From Streptomyces olivaceoviridis (lineage in GTDB: Bacteria; Actinomycetota; Actinomycetes; Streptomycetales; Streptomycetaceae), in contig NZ_BMUI01000011.1 in NCBI RefSeq assembly GCF_014650115.1, positions 62,001-126,000 of the forward strand: a stretch of DNA of 64,000 nucleotides, in the 5' to 3' direction. Numbering within the stretch: position 1 is the first letter of the stretch; each line of letters starts with the position of its first letter. The position numbers and the translations under genes were made by a program. Positions 33,498-43,191 of the stretch are shown piece after piece. The notes under the pieces are model-generated. The model was not told the origin of the DNA, did not search any database, and saw only the letters and a list, made by a program, of their open reading frames with translations.

Positions 33498-36400
33498 TCA
33501 GCCGCGGCGGCCCCGGCCGCGCCCCTTGCGGCCCTGTTCCCCGCCGTCGCCCTGGTCGCCGTACTGCCCCTCGTCGTACGAACCCAGCAGCTCGTCGGCC
33601 AGCGTGGGCAGGTCGTCCAGCGGGGTCTCCTCGGCCCAGTCGGGGCGCGGGCGGCGGCGGGGCGTGCCGTCGGCGTCGATCTGGGGCATCTCGCGCGTGC
33701 GCGGCTCGGAGCCGTCGGGGCCCGCGGCGGGCCGCTCCTCCCGGAAGAAGCCGGGCGGCACCCGGTCGGCCGGGTCGCCGTCCCGTACGGGCGGCAGCAC
33801 CGCGGTCTCGTCCGCCGCACCCGGAGCCACCCTGGGCAGCTCGGCCGTCTCGTCGGCGGACACCGGCGGCAGCACGGCCGTCTCGTCCGCCGCGCCCGCC
33901 GGCACCTGCGGCAGCACCGCGGTCTCGTCGGCCGGCCCGGCGACGGCCGGCGGCTGCGGCAGCTCGGCGGTCACTTCGGAGTCGGGGTGGACACCCCGGG
34001 TGTCGCGGGCGGCGCGCTCCTCGCGCACCGGACGCAGCACGGTCGTCTCGTCGTCGGTGCCCCGCGTGTCCGTCCCGCGCGCGGCCTCTTCCGGCGACAC
34101 CACGGGCGTCGGGACCGTGGCCGCGTCAGAAACCACCCGCGGTGCCGTCGGCAGAGGCGTGCTGGGCCTGCGGGCCGCGGCGTCGGCCGCCGACGCGGCC
34201 TCGGCAGCCTGCCGGCGGGCCTCCTCCGCCCGCAGCAGCGCCTCCTCGGCCTTGCGCTGGGCCTCCAGGCGCCGGGCCTCCTCCTCGGCGCGCAGCCGGG
34301 CCTCCTCCTCGGCCTGCTTGCGGCGTCGCTCCTCCTCGGCCCTGCGGCGGGCCTCCTCCTCCGCGCGTGCCTTCTCCTCGGCGAGCAGCCGCTGCCGCTC
34401 CTCCTCCGCGCGCCGACGGGCCTCCTCGGCCCGCTGCCGGGCCTCCTCCGCCTGCCGTTCGGCCTCGCGCCGCTGCGCCTCCTCCAGCTCGCGCCGCTTG
34501 CGCTCCTCCTCCTCGGCACGCAGCTTGGCCAGCTGCTCCTGGCGCTCGCGCTCCAGGCGCTCCTCCTCGGCCTTGCGGGCGGCCTCTTCCTCGGCCTTGC
34601 GGCGGGCCTCCTCCTCGGCCTTCCTGCGGGCCTCCTCCTGGGCCTTGATCTCGGCCTCGGACAGCGGCAGCACGACATCCAGCCGGTGCCGGATCACGGT
34701 GGTGACGGCCTCGGGCTCCTGCCCGGCGTCCACGACCAGGTAGCGCCCGGGGTCGGAGGCGGCCAGCGTGAGGAAACCGGCCCGCACGCGCGCGTGGAAC
34801 TCCGCGGGCTCCGACTCCAGCCGGTCCGGTGCCTCGGTGAACCGCTCGCGGGCGGTCTCCGGGGCGACGTCCAGCAGGACGGTCAGGTGCGGGACGAGAC
34901 CGTTGGTGGCCCAGCGGTTGATGCGGGCGATCTCGGTCGGGGACAGGTCGCGGCCGGCGCCCTGGTAGGCGACGGAGGAGTCGATGTAGCGGTCGGTGAT
35001 CACCACCGCGCCGCGTTCCAGGGCGGGTCGTACGACGGTGTCGACGTGCTCGGCGCGGTCGGCGGCGTACAGCAGCGCCTCCGCGCGGTGGGACAGGCCC
35101 GCCGACGAGACGTCCAGCAGGATCGAGCGCAGCCGCTTGCCCACGGGGGTGGCGCCGGGCTCGCGGGTGAGCACGACCTCGTGGCCCTTGGCGCGGATCC
35201 ACTCGGCGAGCGCCTCGGCCTGGGTGGACTTGCCGGCGCCGTCGCCGCCCTCCAGGGCGATGAAGAAGCCGTTGGCCGCCGGAGCGGTGACCGGGTCGTC
35301 GCCGCCCAGCAGGGCGTCCTTGAGGTCCTGCCGCAGCGGCACGCCGGAGCGGTCGTCGACCTTGGCGAGCACCAGTGCGGCCACCGGCAGCAGCAGCGCG
35401 CCGACCAGCATGAAGGTGAAGGCGGCGCCGCCGTGCGCGAAGACGAACTTGCCGTTCTCCAGCCGGTGCGGGCCGATCAGGGCCGCGACCAGGGGCGCGA
35501 TCAGTGCGCCGAGCGCTATGAAGACGCGGCTCATGGCGTGCAGGTGTTCGGTGGTGCGCGCCCGGCGGGAGTCCTCGGTCTCCTGGTCGAGCAGGGTGTG
35601 CCCGGTGTTGGCGGCCACGCCCGCGCCGACGCCTGCCAGCGTGACGATCAGCAGGACCGTGGTGACGTCCGGGACCAGCCCGGCGGCCAGCAGGGCGATG
35701 CCGGTGACGGCGATGGCCAGGGCCAGCAGACGGCGGCGGGAGAGTGAGGGCAGCAGCGCGGGGGCGGTGCGGATGCCGACGGCGACACCGCCGGTCAGGC
35801 CCAGCACCAGCAGGCCGTACAGCACGGGGCCGCCGCCCAGGTCCTTGGCGTGCAGCACGCTCACCGAGACGGCCGCCGCGATGGCGCCGGCGACTCCGGC
35901 GCAGGCCGGGACGAGCAGCGGAATGGCGCCCGTACGGCCCTTGTCGACGCCGGTGCCGGTGCGCGGGCGGCGCAGGCCCTCCAGCGGTGACCGCGCGCGC
36001 GGGGTGCGCGTGGCGGGCAGCTCCAGATAGGTCAGCACGGACAGCGAGGCGGCGAACAGGCCCGCCGCCACATACGACCCGAGGGCCGCCTGGTGCTGGT
36101 CGAACCAGGCCACGCCGGTCCCCAGCAGGTTGTTCAACAGGGCGGCGACGACCAGGGCGGCGGCGGCCAGCGGCACCGCCAGGAAGGTCGTCCGCAGCGA
36201 CAGGCGGCGCAGGGCGTCCAGGTGGTCCGGCAGCGGTCGTACCGTCGCGCCCTCCGGCGGCGGGGCCGGCAGCAGGGCCGGAGCGGCGCTCTCCCGGCAG
36301 ACGGTCCACAGCCGTTCGGCGACACCGGTGACGAAGGCGGTGACCAGCAGGACGGCCAGCGCGTTGTCCGGCGTCCAGTCGATCCACAGCGGCGCGACGA

Positions 36401-36794
36401 TCATCAGCGCCGCGCGCAGGCCGTCGGCGCCGACCATGGTCCAGCGGCGGTCGAGCGGGCCCTCCTGGGCGGTGAGCGAGGTCAGCGGGCCGAGGAGGAC
36501 GGCGCCGAAGAGCAGCGCGGCGAGGACCCGCGCGGCGAAGACCGTCGCCACTGCGAACGCCACGCCCCGGTAGCCGCCGCCGAAGGCCCCCTCGGCGATC
36601 GCCGATTGGAGGACCAGGAGGACGAGGACGAGGAGGGACAGGGTGTCGCCGACACCGCTCACCAACTGCGCGCTCCACAGGCGCTTCAGTTGCGGTCGGC
36701 GCAGCAGGGAACGGACGGCGCGCTCGCGGGAGTCCGCGACCAGGGCGTCGTCCGGTGCTGTGGTGTGGGCCGTCGGCTGCTCGGCTCGCGTCAT
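33498..36794 (-). CDS. tmk: MFS-like membrane domain fused to thymidylate kinase and a long coiled coil
   Basis: A 1098-residue protein in three parts. Residues 25-510 hold about 12 membrane helices resembling an MFS transporter (LWSAQLVSGVGDTLSLLVLVLLVL). Residues 515-705 are a complete thymidylate kinase: P-loop ALEGGDGAGKSTQAEAL near 518, TREPGATPVG, DRYIDSSVAYQGAGRDL; it phosphorylates dTMP to dTDP. Residues 710-870 are Lys/Glu/Ala/Arg heptads (EEARRKAEEE repeats) predicted to be one long coiled coil. An acidic tail with ADETAVLPPV repeats follows, ending RKGRGRGRRG. S. coelicolor Tmk has the same fusion as I recall. The kinase is thus probably membrane-tethered. Confidence 0.9.
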   Translation of the reverse strand: MTRAEQPTAHTTAPDDALVADSRERAVRSLLRRPQLKRLWSAQLVSGVGDTLSLLVLVLLVLQSAIAEGAFGGGYRGVAFAVATVFAARVLAALLFGAVLLGPLTSLTAQEGPLDRRWTMVGADGLRAALMIVAPLWIDWTPDNALAVLLVTAFVTGVAERLWTVCRESAAPALLPAPPPEGATVRPLPDHLDALRRLSLRTTFLAVPLAAAALVVAALLNNLLGTGVAWFDQHQAALGSYVAAGLFAASLSVLTYLELPATRTPRARSPLEGLRRPRTGTGVDKGRTGAIPLLVPACAGVAGAIAAAVSVSVLHAKDLGGGPVLYGLLVLGLTGGVAVGIRTAPALLPSLSRRRLLALAIAVTGIALLAAGLVPDVTTVLLIVTLAGVGAGVAANTGHTLLDQETEDSRRARTTEHLHAMSRVFIALGALIAPLVAALIGPHRLENGKFVFAHGGAAFTFMLVGALLLPVAALVLAKVDDRSGVPLRQDLKDALLGGDDPVTAPAANGFFIALEGGDGAGKSTQAEALAEWIRAKGHEVVLTREPGATPVGKRLRSILLDVSSAGLSHRAEALLYAADRAEHVDTVVRPALERGAVVITDRYIDSSVAYQGAGRDLSPTEIARINRWATNGLVPHLTVLLDVAPETARERFTEAPDRLESEPAEFHARVRAGFLTLAASDPGRYLVVDAGQEPEAVTTVIRHRLDVVLPLSEAEIKAQEEARRKAEEEARRKAEEEAARKAEEERLERERQEQLAKLRAEEEERKRRELEEAQRREAERQAEEARQRAEEARRRAEEERQRLLAEEKARAEEEARRRAEEERRRKQAEEEARLRAEEEARRLEAQRKAEEALLRAEEARRQAAEAASAADAAARRPSTPLPTAPRVVSDAATVPTPVVSPEEAARGTDTRGTDDETTVLRPVREERAARDTRGVHPDSEVTAELPQPPAVAGPADETAVLPQVPAGAADETAVLPPVSADETAELPRVAPGAADETAVLPPVRDGDPADRVPPGFFREERPAAGPDGSEPRTREMPQIDADGTPRRRPRPDWAEETPLDDLPTLADELLGSYDEGQYGDQGDGGEQGRKGRGRGRRG

Positions 36795-36850
36795 GCGTTC
36801 AGCCTATCCGCAGCCGCTGACACCACACCTCACGTGTCCGGGCATGCGCG

Positions 36851-36879
36851 CGCCCCGGCACCGAGGGGGTGCCGGGGCG
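36851..36879 (-). terminator. Terminator after topA
   Basis: Perfect 12-bp inverted repeat CGCCCCGGCACC with a 5-base loop, 46 bases past the topA stop codon and before the tmk start, so the two genes may be separate units. Confidence 0.8.
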
Positions 36880-36924
36880 TTCGTCGTGCGCACCGGAAGA
36901 GGAGACCGCCGGTCCCGCGGAGTG

Positions 36925-39741
36925 TCAGTCCTCCGCGCCGGAAGCCGTCGCCCTGGAAGCCGTCGCCTTCTTGGCGGTCGTCTTCTTCGCCGCGGCCGTC
37001 GTCTTCTTCGCGGCCGTCTTCTTGGCGGCGGTCTTCTTCGCCGGGGCGGTCTTCTTCGCCGCCGCCTTCTTCGCGGTCTTCTTGGCGGGCGCCTTCGCGC
37101 GCTTCTCGGCGAGCAGCTCGAAACCACGCTCAGGAGTGATCGTTTCGACGCTGTCGCCGGAGCGCAGGGTCGCGTTGGTCTCGCCGTCGGTGACGTACGG
37201 ACCGAAGCGGCCGTCCTTGACCACGACCGGCTTGCCGGAGACCGGGTCCTCGCCCAGCTCCTTCAGCGGCGGCTTGGCCGCCGCTCGGCCGCGCTGCTTC
37301 GGCTGGGCGTAGATCGCCTGCGCCTCCTCCAGCGTGATCGTGAAGAGCTGGTCCTCGGACTGGAGCGAGCGCGAGTCCGTGCCCTTCTTCAGGTACGGGC
37401 CGTAGCGGCCGTTCTGCGCGGTGATCTCCTGGCCGTCCGCGTCGGTGCCGACGACACGCGGCAGCGACATCAGCTTCAGCGCGTCGTCCAGCGTCACCGT
37501 GTCGAGCGACATGGACTTGAAGAGCGAGGCCGTGCGCGGCTTGACCGCGTTCTTGCCGGTCTTCGGGGTGCCCTCGGGGAGGACTTCCGTGACGTACGGG
37601 CCGTAGCGGCCGGCCTTGGCGACGATCGCGTGGCCGGTGGCCGGGTCGGTGCCCAGCTCGAAGTCGCCGCTGGGCTTGGCCAGCAGTTCCTCGGCCAGCT
37701 CGACGGTCAGCTCGTCCGGTGCCAGGTCGTCCGGGATGTCGGCGCGCTGGTGCTGTTCGGTGTCCTTCTCGCCGCGCTCGATGTACGGGCCGTAGCGGCC
37801 GACGCGGAGCACGATGTCGTTGCCGACCGGGAACGACGACACCTCGCGCGCGTCGATCGCGCCCAGGTCGGTCACCAGCTCCTTGAGGCCGCCGAGGTGG
37901 TCGCCGTCGCCGTTGCCGGCGTCGGCCGCGCCGCCCGTGGCCGTCCCCTCGCCGAAGTAGAAACGCTTCAGCCACGGCACGGCCTTGGCCTCACCCGCCG
38001 CGATGCGGTCGAGGTCGTCCTCCATCTTGGCCGTGAAGTCGTAGTCGACGAGCCGCCCGAAGTGCTTCTCCAGGAGGTTCACCACGGCGAACGACAGGAA
38101 CGACGGCACCAGGGCCGTGCCCTTCTTGAAGACGTAGCCGCGGTCCAGGATCGTGCCGATGATCGACGCGTACGTCGACGGGCGGCCGATCTCGCGCTCT
38201 TCCAGCTCCTTGACCAGGGAGGCCTCGGTGTAGCGGGCCGGGGGCTTGGTGGCGTGGCCGTCGACCGTGATCTCCTCGGCGGACAGCGCGTCGCCCTCGG
38301 CGACCTGCGGCAGCCGGCGCTCGCGGTCGTCCAGCTCGGCGTTCGGGTCGTCGGCACCCTCGACGTAGGCCTTCAGGAAGCCGTGGAAGGTGATCGTCTT
38401 GCCGGAGGCGCTGAACTCGACGTCCCGGCCGTCGGCGGCGGTGCCGCCGATCTTCACCGTGACGCTGTTGCCGGTCGCGTCCTTCATCTGGGAGGCGACG
38501 GTCCGCTTCCAGATGAGCTCGTACAGCTTGAACTGGTCACCGGTCAGGCCGGTCTCCGCGGGCGTGCGGAAACGATCACCCGACGGGCGGATCGCCTCGT
38601 GCGCCTCCTGGGCGTTCTTGACCTTGGCGGCGTAGGTGCGCGGCTGCGGCGGCAGGTAGCCGGCGCCGTACAGCTGCGTGACCTGGGCGCGGGCAGCGGA
38701 GATCGCCGTGTCGCTCAGCGTCGTGGAGTCCGTACGCATGTACGTGATGTAGCCGTTCTCGTACAGCTTCTGGGCGACCTGCATGGTCGCCTTCGCGCCG
38801 AAGCCGAGCTTGCGGCTGGCCTCCTGCTGGAGCGTCGTCGTACGGAACGGGGCGTACGGCGAGCGGCGGTACGGCTTGGACTCGACGGACCGCACGGAGA
38901 AGCGGGTGTCCTCCAGGGCGGCGGCGAGGGCGCGGGCGGTCGCCTGGTCGAGGTGGAGCGTGTTCTCGCTCTTGAGCTGTCCCAGGGAGTCGAAGTCGCG
39001 GCCCTGCGCGACCCGCCGGCCGTCGACGGTCTGGAGGCGGGCGACCAGCGACGACGGGTCCGATGGGTCCCCCGCGCGGCCGGTCGCGAAGGTGCCCGTC
39101 AGGTCCCAGTACTCAGCGGAACGGAAAGCGATGCGCTCGCGTTCCCGCTCCACGACGAGCCGTGTGGCGACGGACTGCACGCGGCCGGCCGACAGCCGGG
39201 GCATGACCTTCTTCCAGAGCACCGGGGAGACCTCGTAGCCGTAGAGGCGGTCGAGGATGCGGCGGGTCTCCTGGGCGTCGACCAGCTTCTGGTTGAGCTG
39301 GCGCGGGTTGGCGACGGCCTCGCGGATCGCGTCCTTGGTGATCTCGTGGAACACCATGCGCTTGACCGGGATCTTCGGCTTCAGGACCTCCTGGAGGTGC
39401 CAGGCGATCGCCTCGCCCTCCCGGTCCTCGTCAGTGGCGAGGAACAGCTCGTCGGAGTCCTTCAGGAGGTCCTTGAGCTTCTTGACCTGGGCCTTCTTGT
39501 CCGCGTTGATCACATAGATCGGCTGGAAGTCATGGTCGACGTCCACACCGAGGCGACGGACCTCGCCGGTGTACTTCTCGGGCACCTCCGCGGCGCCGTT
39601 GGGAAGGTCGCGGATGTGCCCGACGCTCGCTTCGACGACGTATCCGGGGCCGAGGTAGCCCTTGATCGTCTTCGCCTTGGCAGGCGACTCGACGATGACG
39701 AGTCGGCGGCCGCCCTGTGCGGTCTCGCTGGTCGGGGACAA
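36925..39741 (-). CDS. topA: DNA topoisomerase I (type IA)
   Basis: Relaxes negative supercoils. The TOPRIM domain starts RRLVIVESPAKAKTIKGYLG and contains ATDEDREGEAIAWHL; the active-site Tyr lies in ENGYITYMRTDSTTLS near residue 335. After residue 600 come several Topo_C repeats (GRYGPYIERGEKDTE and similar, ending in RFGPYVTDGE) in place of zinc fingers. The C-terminus from about residue 880 is a run of KKTAAKK-type repeats, the Lys/Ala tail known from actinobacterial TopA that improves processivity. 938 residues. Confidence 0.96.
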   Translation of the reverse strand: MSPTSETAQGGRRLVIVESPAKAKTIKGYLGPGYVVEASVGHIRDLPNGAAEVPEKYTGEVRRLGVDVDHDFQPIYVINADKKAQVKKLKDLLKDSDELFLATDEDREGEAIAWHLQEVLKPKIPVKRMVFHEITKDAIREAVANPRQLNQKLVDAQETRRILDRLYGYEVSPVLWKKVMPRLSAGRVQSVATRLVVERERERIAFRSAEYWDLTGTFATGRAGDPSDPSSLVARLQTVDGRRVAQGRDFDSLGQLKSENTLHLDQATARALAAALEDTRFSVRSVESKPYRRSPYAPFRTTTLQQEASRKLGFGAKATMQVAQKLYENGYITYMRTDSTTLSDTAISAARAQVTQLYGAGYLPPQPRTYAAKVKNAQEAHEAIRPSGDRFRTPAETGLTGDQFKLYELIWKRTVASQMKDATGNSVTVKIGGTAADGRDVEFSASGKTITFHGFLKAYVEGADDPNAELDDRERRLPQVAEGDALSAEEITVDGHATKPPARYTEASLVKELEEREIGRPSTYASIIGTILDRGYVFKKGTALVPSFLSFAVVNLLEKHFGRLVDYDFTAKMEDDLDRIAAGEAKAVPWLKRFYFGEGTATGGAADAGNGDGDHLGGLKELVTDLGAIDAREVSSFPVGNDIVLRVGRYGPYIERGEKDTEQHQRADIPDDLAPDELTVELAEELLAKPSGDFELGTDPATGHAIVAKAGRYGPYVTEVLPEGTPKTGKNAVKPRTASLFKSMSLDTVTLDDALKLMSLPRVVGTDADGQEITAQNGRYGPYLKKGTDSRSLQSEDQLFTITLEEAQAIYAQPKQRGRAAAKPPLKELGEDPVSGKPVVVKDGRFGPYVTDGETNATLRSGDSVETITPERGFELLAEKRAKAPAKKTAKKAAAKKTAPAKKTAAKKTAAKKTTAAAKKTTAKKATASRATASGAED

Positions 39742-39998
39742 CTTCGCTCTTCTCTCCGGTCGACGCTGGGGCCTCCCCAGGCCTTGGTCCCGGGGTCGCG
39801 GCGTACTGCTGGCACGTGTGACGCTGCGGAGTGTGACGCTACATCCCGCCCCCGTGTCAAACGGGAAAAGCCCACAACGGCCACTCGAACGGTAACCCGA
39901 CTACCGCCATTCCTGCCGCCCGGACTGACCGGTCACCCCCGCGATCCTGTCCGGAGCGTGATGTTCCCCTTACCCGCCGGACACGGCGGGTACCCGTC

Positions 39999-40196
39999 TC
40001 AGAGCCGGGTCAGGCAGTACACGGCGAGGCCCAGCGCGATCGTCCCGGCCAGGCTCGCGACGGCGGCGGATGCGACCCGACTCACACCGGCGGCCACCGG
40101 TTCCCGGCGCCGCAGACGGGTGCCGGTCCACGCCAGCAGACCGGCCCCGAACAGGGCGAACACCACTCCCGCGAAGATCGCCGGCCCGCTCTCCAT
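39999..40196 (-). CDS. Small two-helix membrane protein
   Basis: Protein of 65 residues with two hydrophobic helices (AIFAGVVFALFGAGLLAW and AVASLAGTIALGLAVYCL) separated by TRLRRREPVAAGVSR. GGAAGGGG lies upstream of the ATG. No family recognised. It stands between topA and the methyltransferase gene, on the same strand. Confidence 0.65.
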   Translation of the reverse strand: MESGPAIFAGVVFALFGAGLLAWTGTRLRRREPVAAGVSRVASAAVASLAGTIALGLAVYCLTRL

Positions 40197-40583
40197 CGCC
40201 CGAGCACCCCTTCCCTGCCGTCGGCTCTGCCCAGCGCCGGGAGGGTGGCACGCGCGGGAGGCGGGAGGGCGACATCGGGGTGAACGGAAGACCCCTCAGT
40301 GCTCGAACATACACTCGAACCAAACGGGCTCACACCTGCTGCCGATATTTTTTTCCGGCCGTTTTCGCGAAACGGTCCGGCGCCGCCCCCGCTCGGCAAT
40401 CCCACCGGGCCCGTGCCCCCGGCATACGACGACGCGCGCGACGCGATCGGAAGAGGATCCGACCGCGCCTACGACGGCACGGGCACCCGGCGTACGGCAC
40501 CTGCCCGGCACCGCTCCTCCCGGGGCCTCTCACCCGGCGCCGCGACACCGCTCAGAGCGGCGCTTCCCGCCCCGCGCGCCCGC
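40197..40583. other. Intergenic region with local AT-rich patch
   Basis: No gene seen. An AT-rich island ATATTTTTTTCC at 40343-40355 adjoins the inverted repeat CCGTTT-N5-AAACGG. A direct repeat CTCGAACATACA/CTCGAACC lies at about 40301-40322. It could hold the promoter of the small membrane protein gene; not resolved. Confidence 0.4.
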
Positions 40584-42104
40584 TCAGCCCGCCGGCTCCA
40601 GGAAGCCCTGCTCCACCAGCAGCCGGATCTGCGCGGGCGTGCGGTCGCGGAGCACCACCGGGTCCTCGCCGACGAGCTGCGCGATGGCGTCCAGGATGCG
40701 GCCCGCGCTCAGCGTGCCGTCGCACACCCCCGCGAACCCGGCACCCACCGTGTCCACCTTCGTCGCCCGGCGCATCCCGCGGTGCTGGCGCAGCACCACA
40801 TGCTCCGGGTCCTCGGCGCCGGGCAGCCCGACCTGCTCCTGGACCACCTCGGGGACGAGCTTGAAGCGGCTGTCCAGCAGCGCCGCGTCGTCGTGCTCCC
40901 GGAGATAGTCGAGCCGCTCGAAGTGCGCCCGGATCGTCTCCCCGAGCGGCTGTTCGACCGGGTGCGGCCACTCCTCCACGGTGACGACGGGCTCGGCGGA
41001 CCCGGTCCTGCGCAGGGTGATCCAGCCGAAGCCGACCGCCCTGACCTTGCGCGCCTCGAACTCGTCGAGCCAGGCGTCGTACCGCGCCTGGTACTCCGCC
41101 GGGTCCCCACGGTGGTCACCGGCGTCCCTCAGCCACAGCTCGGCGTACTGCGTGACGTCCTGCACCTCGCGCTGCACGATCCAGGCATCGCACCCGCGCG
41201 GCACCCACGACCTGAGTCTGTCCTGCCAGTCCTCCCCCGCCACGTGCTGCCAGTTCGCGAGGAACTGCGCGAACCCGCCCTCGTTCAGCCGTTCCCCCGC
41301 TTCCTGAACGAGCGAGCGGCACAGATCGTCCCCGCCCATGCCACCGTCCCGGTACGTCAGCCGGGCGCGCGGGGAGATCACGAACGGCGGGTTGGAGACG
41401 ATCAGGTCGAACGTCTCGTCGTCCCGGACCGGTTCGAACAGCGAGCCCTCGCGCAGGTCGGCGGCGGGCGCCCCGGAGAGCGCCAGCGTGAGCGCCGTGA
41501 TGTGCAGCGCGCGCGGGTTGAGGTCGGTCGCCGTGACGCGTGTGGCGTGCTGCGCGGCGTGCAGCGCCTGGATGCCGGACCCGGTGCCCAGGTCCAGGGC
41601 GGCGGCGACGGGGGTGCGGACGGTGATACCGGCGAGGGTCGTCGAGGCGCCGCCGACGCCCAGGACGACACCCTCGTCGCGCTGTCCGATGCCGCCGGCT
41701 CCGCCGACCGCGCAGCCGAGGTCGGAGACGATGAACCAGTCCTCGCCGCCGGGGCCGCCGTACGGCCGCACGTCCACGGTCGCGGCCACCTCGTCACCGC
41801 CCACGCGCCTGAGCCAGCCGGCCTCCACCGCCTCCTCGACCGGCAGAACGGCCGCCACGCGCGCGTGGGGCACCGGTTGCTGGAGCAGGAACAGCCGTAC
41901 GAGCGTCTCCAGTGGCGAGTCGCCACGGGTCGCCCGGAGAGCGGGCACGGTCTCGCTGCGGGCCAGCGCCGCGTACGCGGGCGCGCCGAGCAGGTCGAGC
42001 AGCCCGTCGGCGGTGAAGGAGGCGGCCAGCAGCGCGTCCCTCAGGCGCGCGGCGATGTCGGGCCGGTCGGAAGCGGGCAGGGGAGCGGGTCCGGAGTCAG
42101 TCAC
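40584..42104 (-). CDS. Class I SAM-dependent methyltransferase (DUF7059-type)
   Basis: Methyltransferase of 506 residues with the SAM motif ALDLGTGSGIQALHAA near residue 170 and the NPPF catalytic motif FDLIVSNPPFVISPRARLTY near residue 233. NPPF/NPPY enzymes methylate exocyclic or side-chain amides in protein (Gln), DNA or RNA, so a macromolecular substrate is likely. The N-terminal 160 residues are a helical domain of their own and the C-terminal 200 form an additional substrate-binding region. Conserved beside topA in Streptomyces. Exact target unknown. Confidence 0.85.
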   Translation of the reverse strand: MTDSGPAPLPASDRPDIAARLRDALLAASFTADGLLDLLGAPAYAALARSETVPALRATRGDSPLETLVRLFLLQQPVPHARVAAVLPVEEAVEAGWLRRVGGDEVAATVDVRPYGGPGGEDWFIVSDLGCAVGGAGGIGQRDEGVVLGVGGASTTLAGITVRTPVAAALDLGTGSGIQALHAAQHATRVTATDLNPRALHITALTLALSGAPAADLREGSLFEPVRDDETFDLIVSNPPFVISPRARLTYRDGGMGGDDLCRSLVQEAGERLNEGGFAQFLANWQHVAGEDWQDRLRSWVPRGCDAWIVQREVQDVTQYAELWLRDAGDHRGDPAEYQARYDAWLDEFEARKVRAVGFGWITLRRTGSAEPVVTVEEWPHPVEQPLGETIRAHFERLDYLREHDDAALLDSRFKLVPEVVQEQVGLPGAEDPEHVVLRQHRGMRRATKVDTVGAGFAGVCDGTLSAGRILDAIAQLVGEDPVVLRDRTPAQIRLLVEQGFLEPAG

Positions 42105-42174
42105 GCCCCCATTGTGGCCCGCGACAGCCGCCCGGGGCCGACTCGCGGCGGCTGCCCCGCGCCGACTTCGCGCG

Positions 42175-42362
42175 GGCCGTCAGCCGACGTCGGCCGGGTG
42201 TCGCGGTCGTCAGCGAGCCGTCGCCGACGTCAGCGGATCACCCACGGACGCCAGCCGGCCACTCGCCGACCTCAGTCGCGTACCCGCAGACGTGAGCCGG
42301 CCACCCGGCGACGTGAGCCGACCACCCCGCGACCCCAGCCGCCCGGACGTCAGCCCCGGACG
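42175..42362. repeat. Degenerate CAGCCGACGTCAGCC-type repeats
   Basis: About ten imperfect units based on GACGTCAGCCGGCCAC fill the gap between two minus-strand genes and run up to the stop codon of the downstream lipoprotein gene. Confidence 0.7.
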
Positions 42363-42974
42363 TCAGCCGGCTGTCGTCGACGCCGTCGGCTGCGCGGAGC
42401 CGGACGGTGTGACCTTGCAGCTGGGCTGCTCGGCCATCGCCTCCTTGACGTCGCCCTGCTCCAGCCGCTTCAGCGCCTCCGTGCCGTTGTCGCTCTGCTT
42501 GCCGACCTCCTTGGTCTGCAGGGCGACCTCCTTCAGGCCCTTGGCGAACTTGCCCTGGTCCTTGGTGTTGAGCCCGTCGACCTTCTTCTTCAGGTCGGCG
42601 TACGACGTGGAGAGGCCGGCGAGGTTCTTGGCCGCGTCCTGCTGGAGTCTTGCGCCGCCGTCGATCCCGGGAGGCGCACCGGCGCTGTCGAGGGCATCGG
42701 CGAGCGCCTTGTAGCCCTCGGCCATGTCCCGGAACGCCTCCGCGTACGTCTTCTGGGCGTCCTTGGGCGGGAGGTTGGTGTCCGTGGCGATGGCCGCGAT
42801 CGAAGCGTTGGCCGACCTGATCTTCGCGTCCTGCGCGGGCACCGCGTCGCACACCGTCTTGGCCCAGGACACCAGCTTGGGGTCGGGCCCCTTGTCACCG
42901 CCGTCGCTGCACCCGGACACCGCCACCACCAGTACCGCACCGCCGGACAGTGCGGCCGCGAGCTTCTTGTTCAC
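42363..42974 (-). CDS. Lipoprotein with helical mature domain
   Basis: Protein of 203 residues. Signal VNKKLAAALSGGAVLVVAVSGC ends in lipobox VSGC. The mature part is almost entirely helical (LVSWAKTVCDAVPAQDAKIRSANASI, TYAEAFRDMAEGYKALADAL, LQQDAAKNLAGLSTSYADLKKKV), with Cys in the first helix and another near the end. GTG 42974 is chosen because GGAAGGG lies 9 bases upstream; the frame is open to 43028. Function not known. Confidence 0.75.
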   Translation of the reverse strand: MNKKLAAALSGGAVLVVAVSGCSDGGDKGPDPKLVSWAKTVCDAVPAQDAKIRSANASIAAIATDTNLPPKDAQKTYAEAFRDMAEGYKALADALDSAGAPPGIDGGARLQQDAAKNLAGLSTSYADLKKKVDGLNTKDQGKFAKGLKEVALQTKEVGKQSDNGTEALKRLEQGDVKEAMAEQPSCKVTPSGSAQPTASTTAG

Positions 42975-43127
42975 CGGATTGGTCCCTTCCATGGCTCTCG
43001 GCCCCCGGAATCTACACGGCGAACGCACTCCCTCCCCTTGCCGGGGGAGGCATAAGTCAGGTTTTGTGATCTTTCACGCCCTGGGAGAGAAGGCTCACGA
43101 CGTGGGCGAGCCCACAGACGACAAGCG

Positions 43128-43165
43128 GGTGGGCGGGCGGCGTCAGCACACGCCGCCCGCCCACC
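43128..43165 (-). terminator. Terminator after hppA
   Basis: Perfect 16-bp GC-rich inverted repeat (43128-43143 with 43150-43165) and a 6-base loop, starting 27 bases past the hppA stop codon. Confidence 0.85.
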
Positions 43166-43191
43166 TGTGAGCAGGGATTTCTTGCCGCGAT

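Noticed and set aside
36643..40908. A 1421-codon open frame antisense to topA
   Set aside because: Composition is a mirror of topA codons and no motif is visible; topA itself is unmistakable.
40299..43055. A 918-codon open frame antisense to the methyltransferase and lipoprotein genes
   Set aside because: It crosses two real genes and a repeat spacer, with no domain or plausible start signal.
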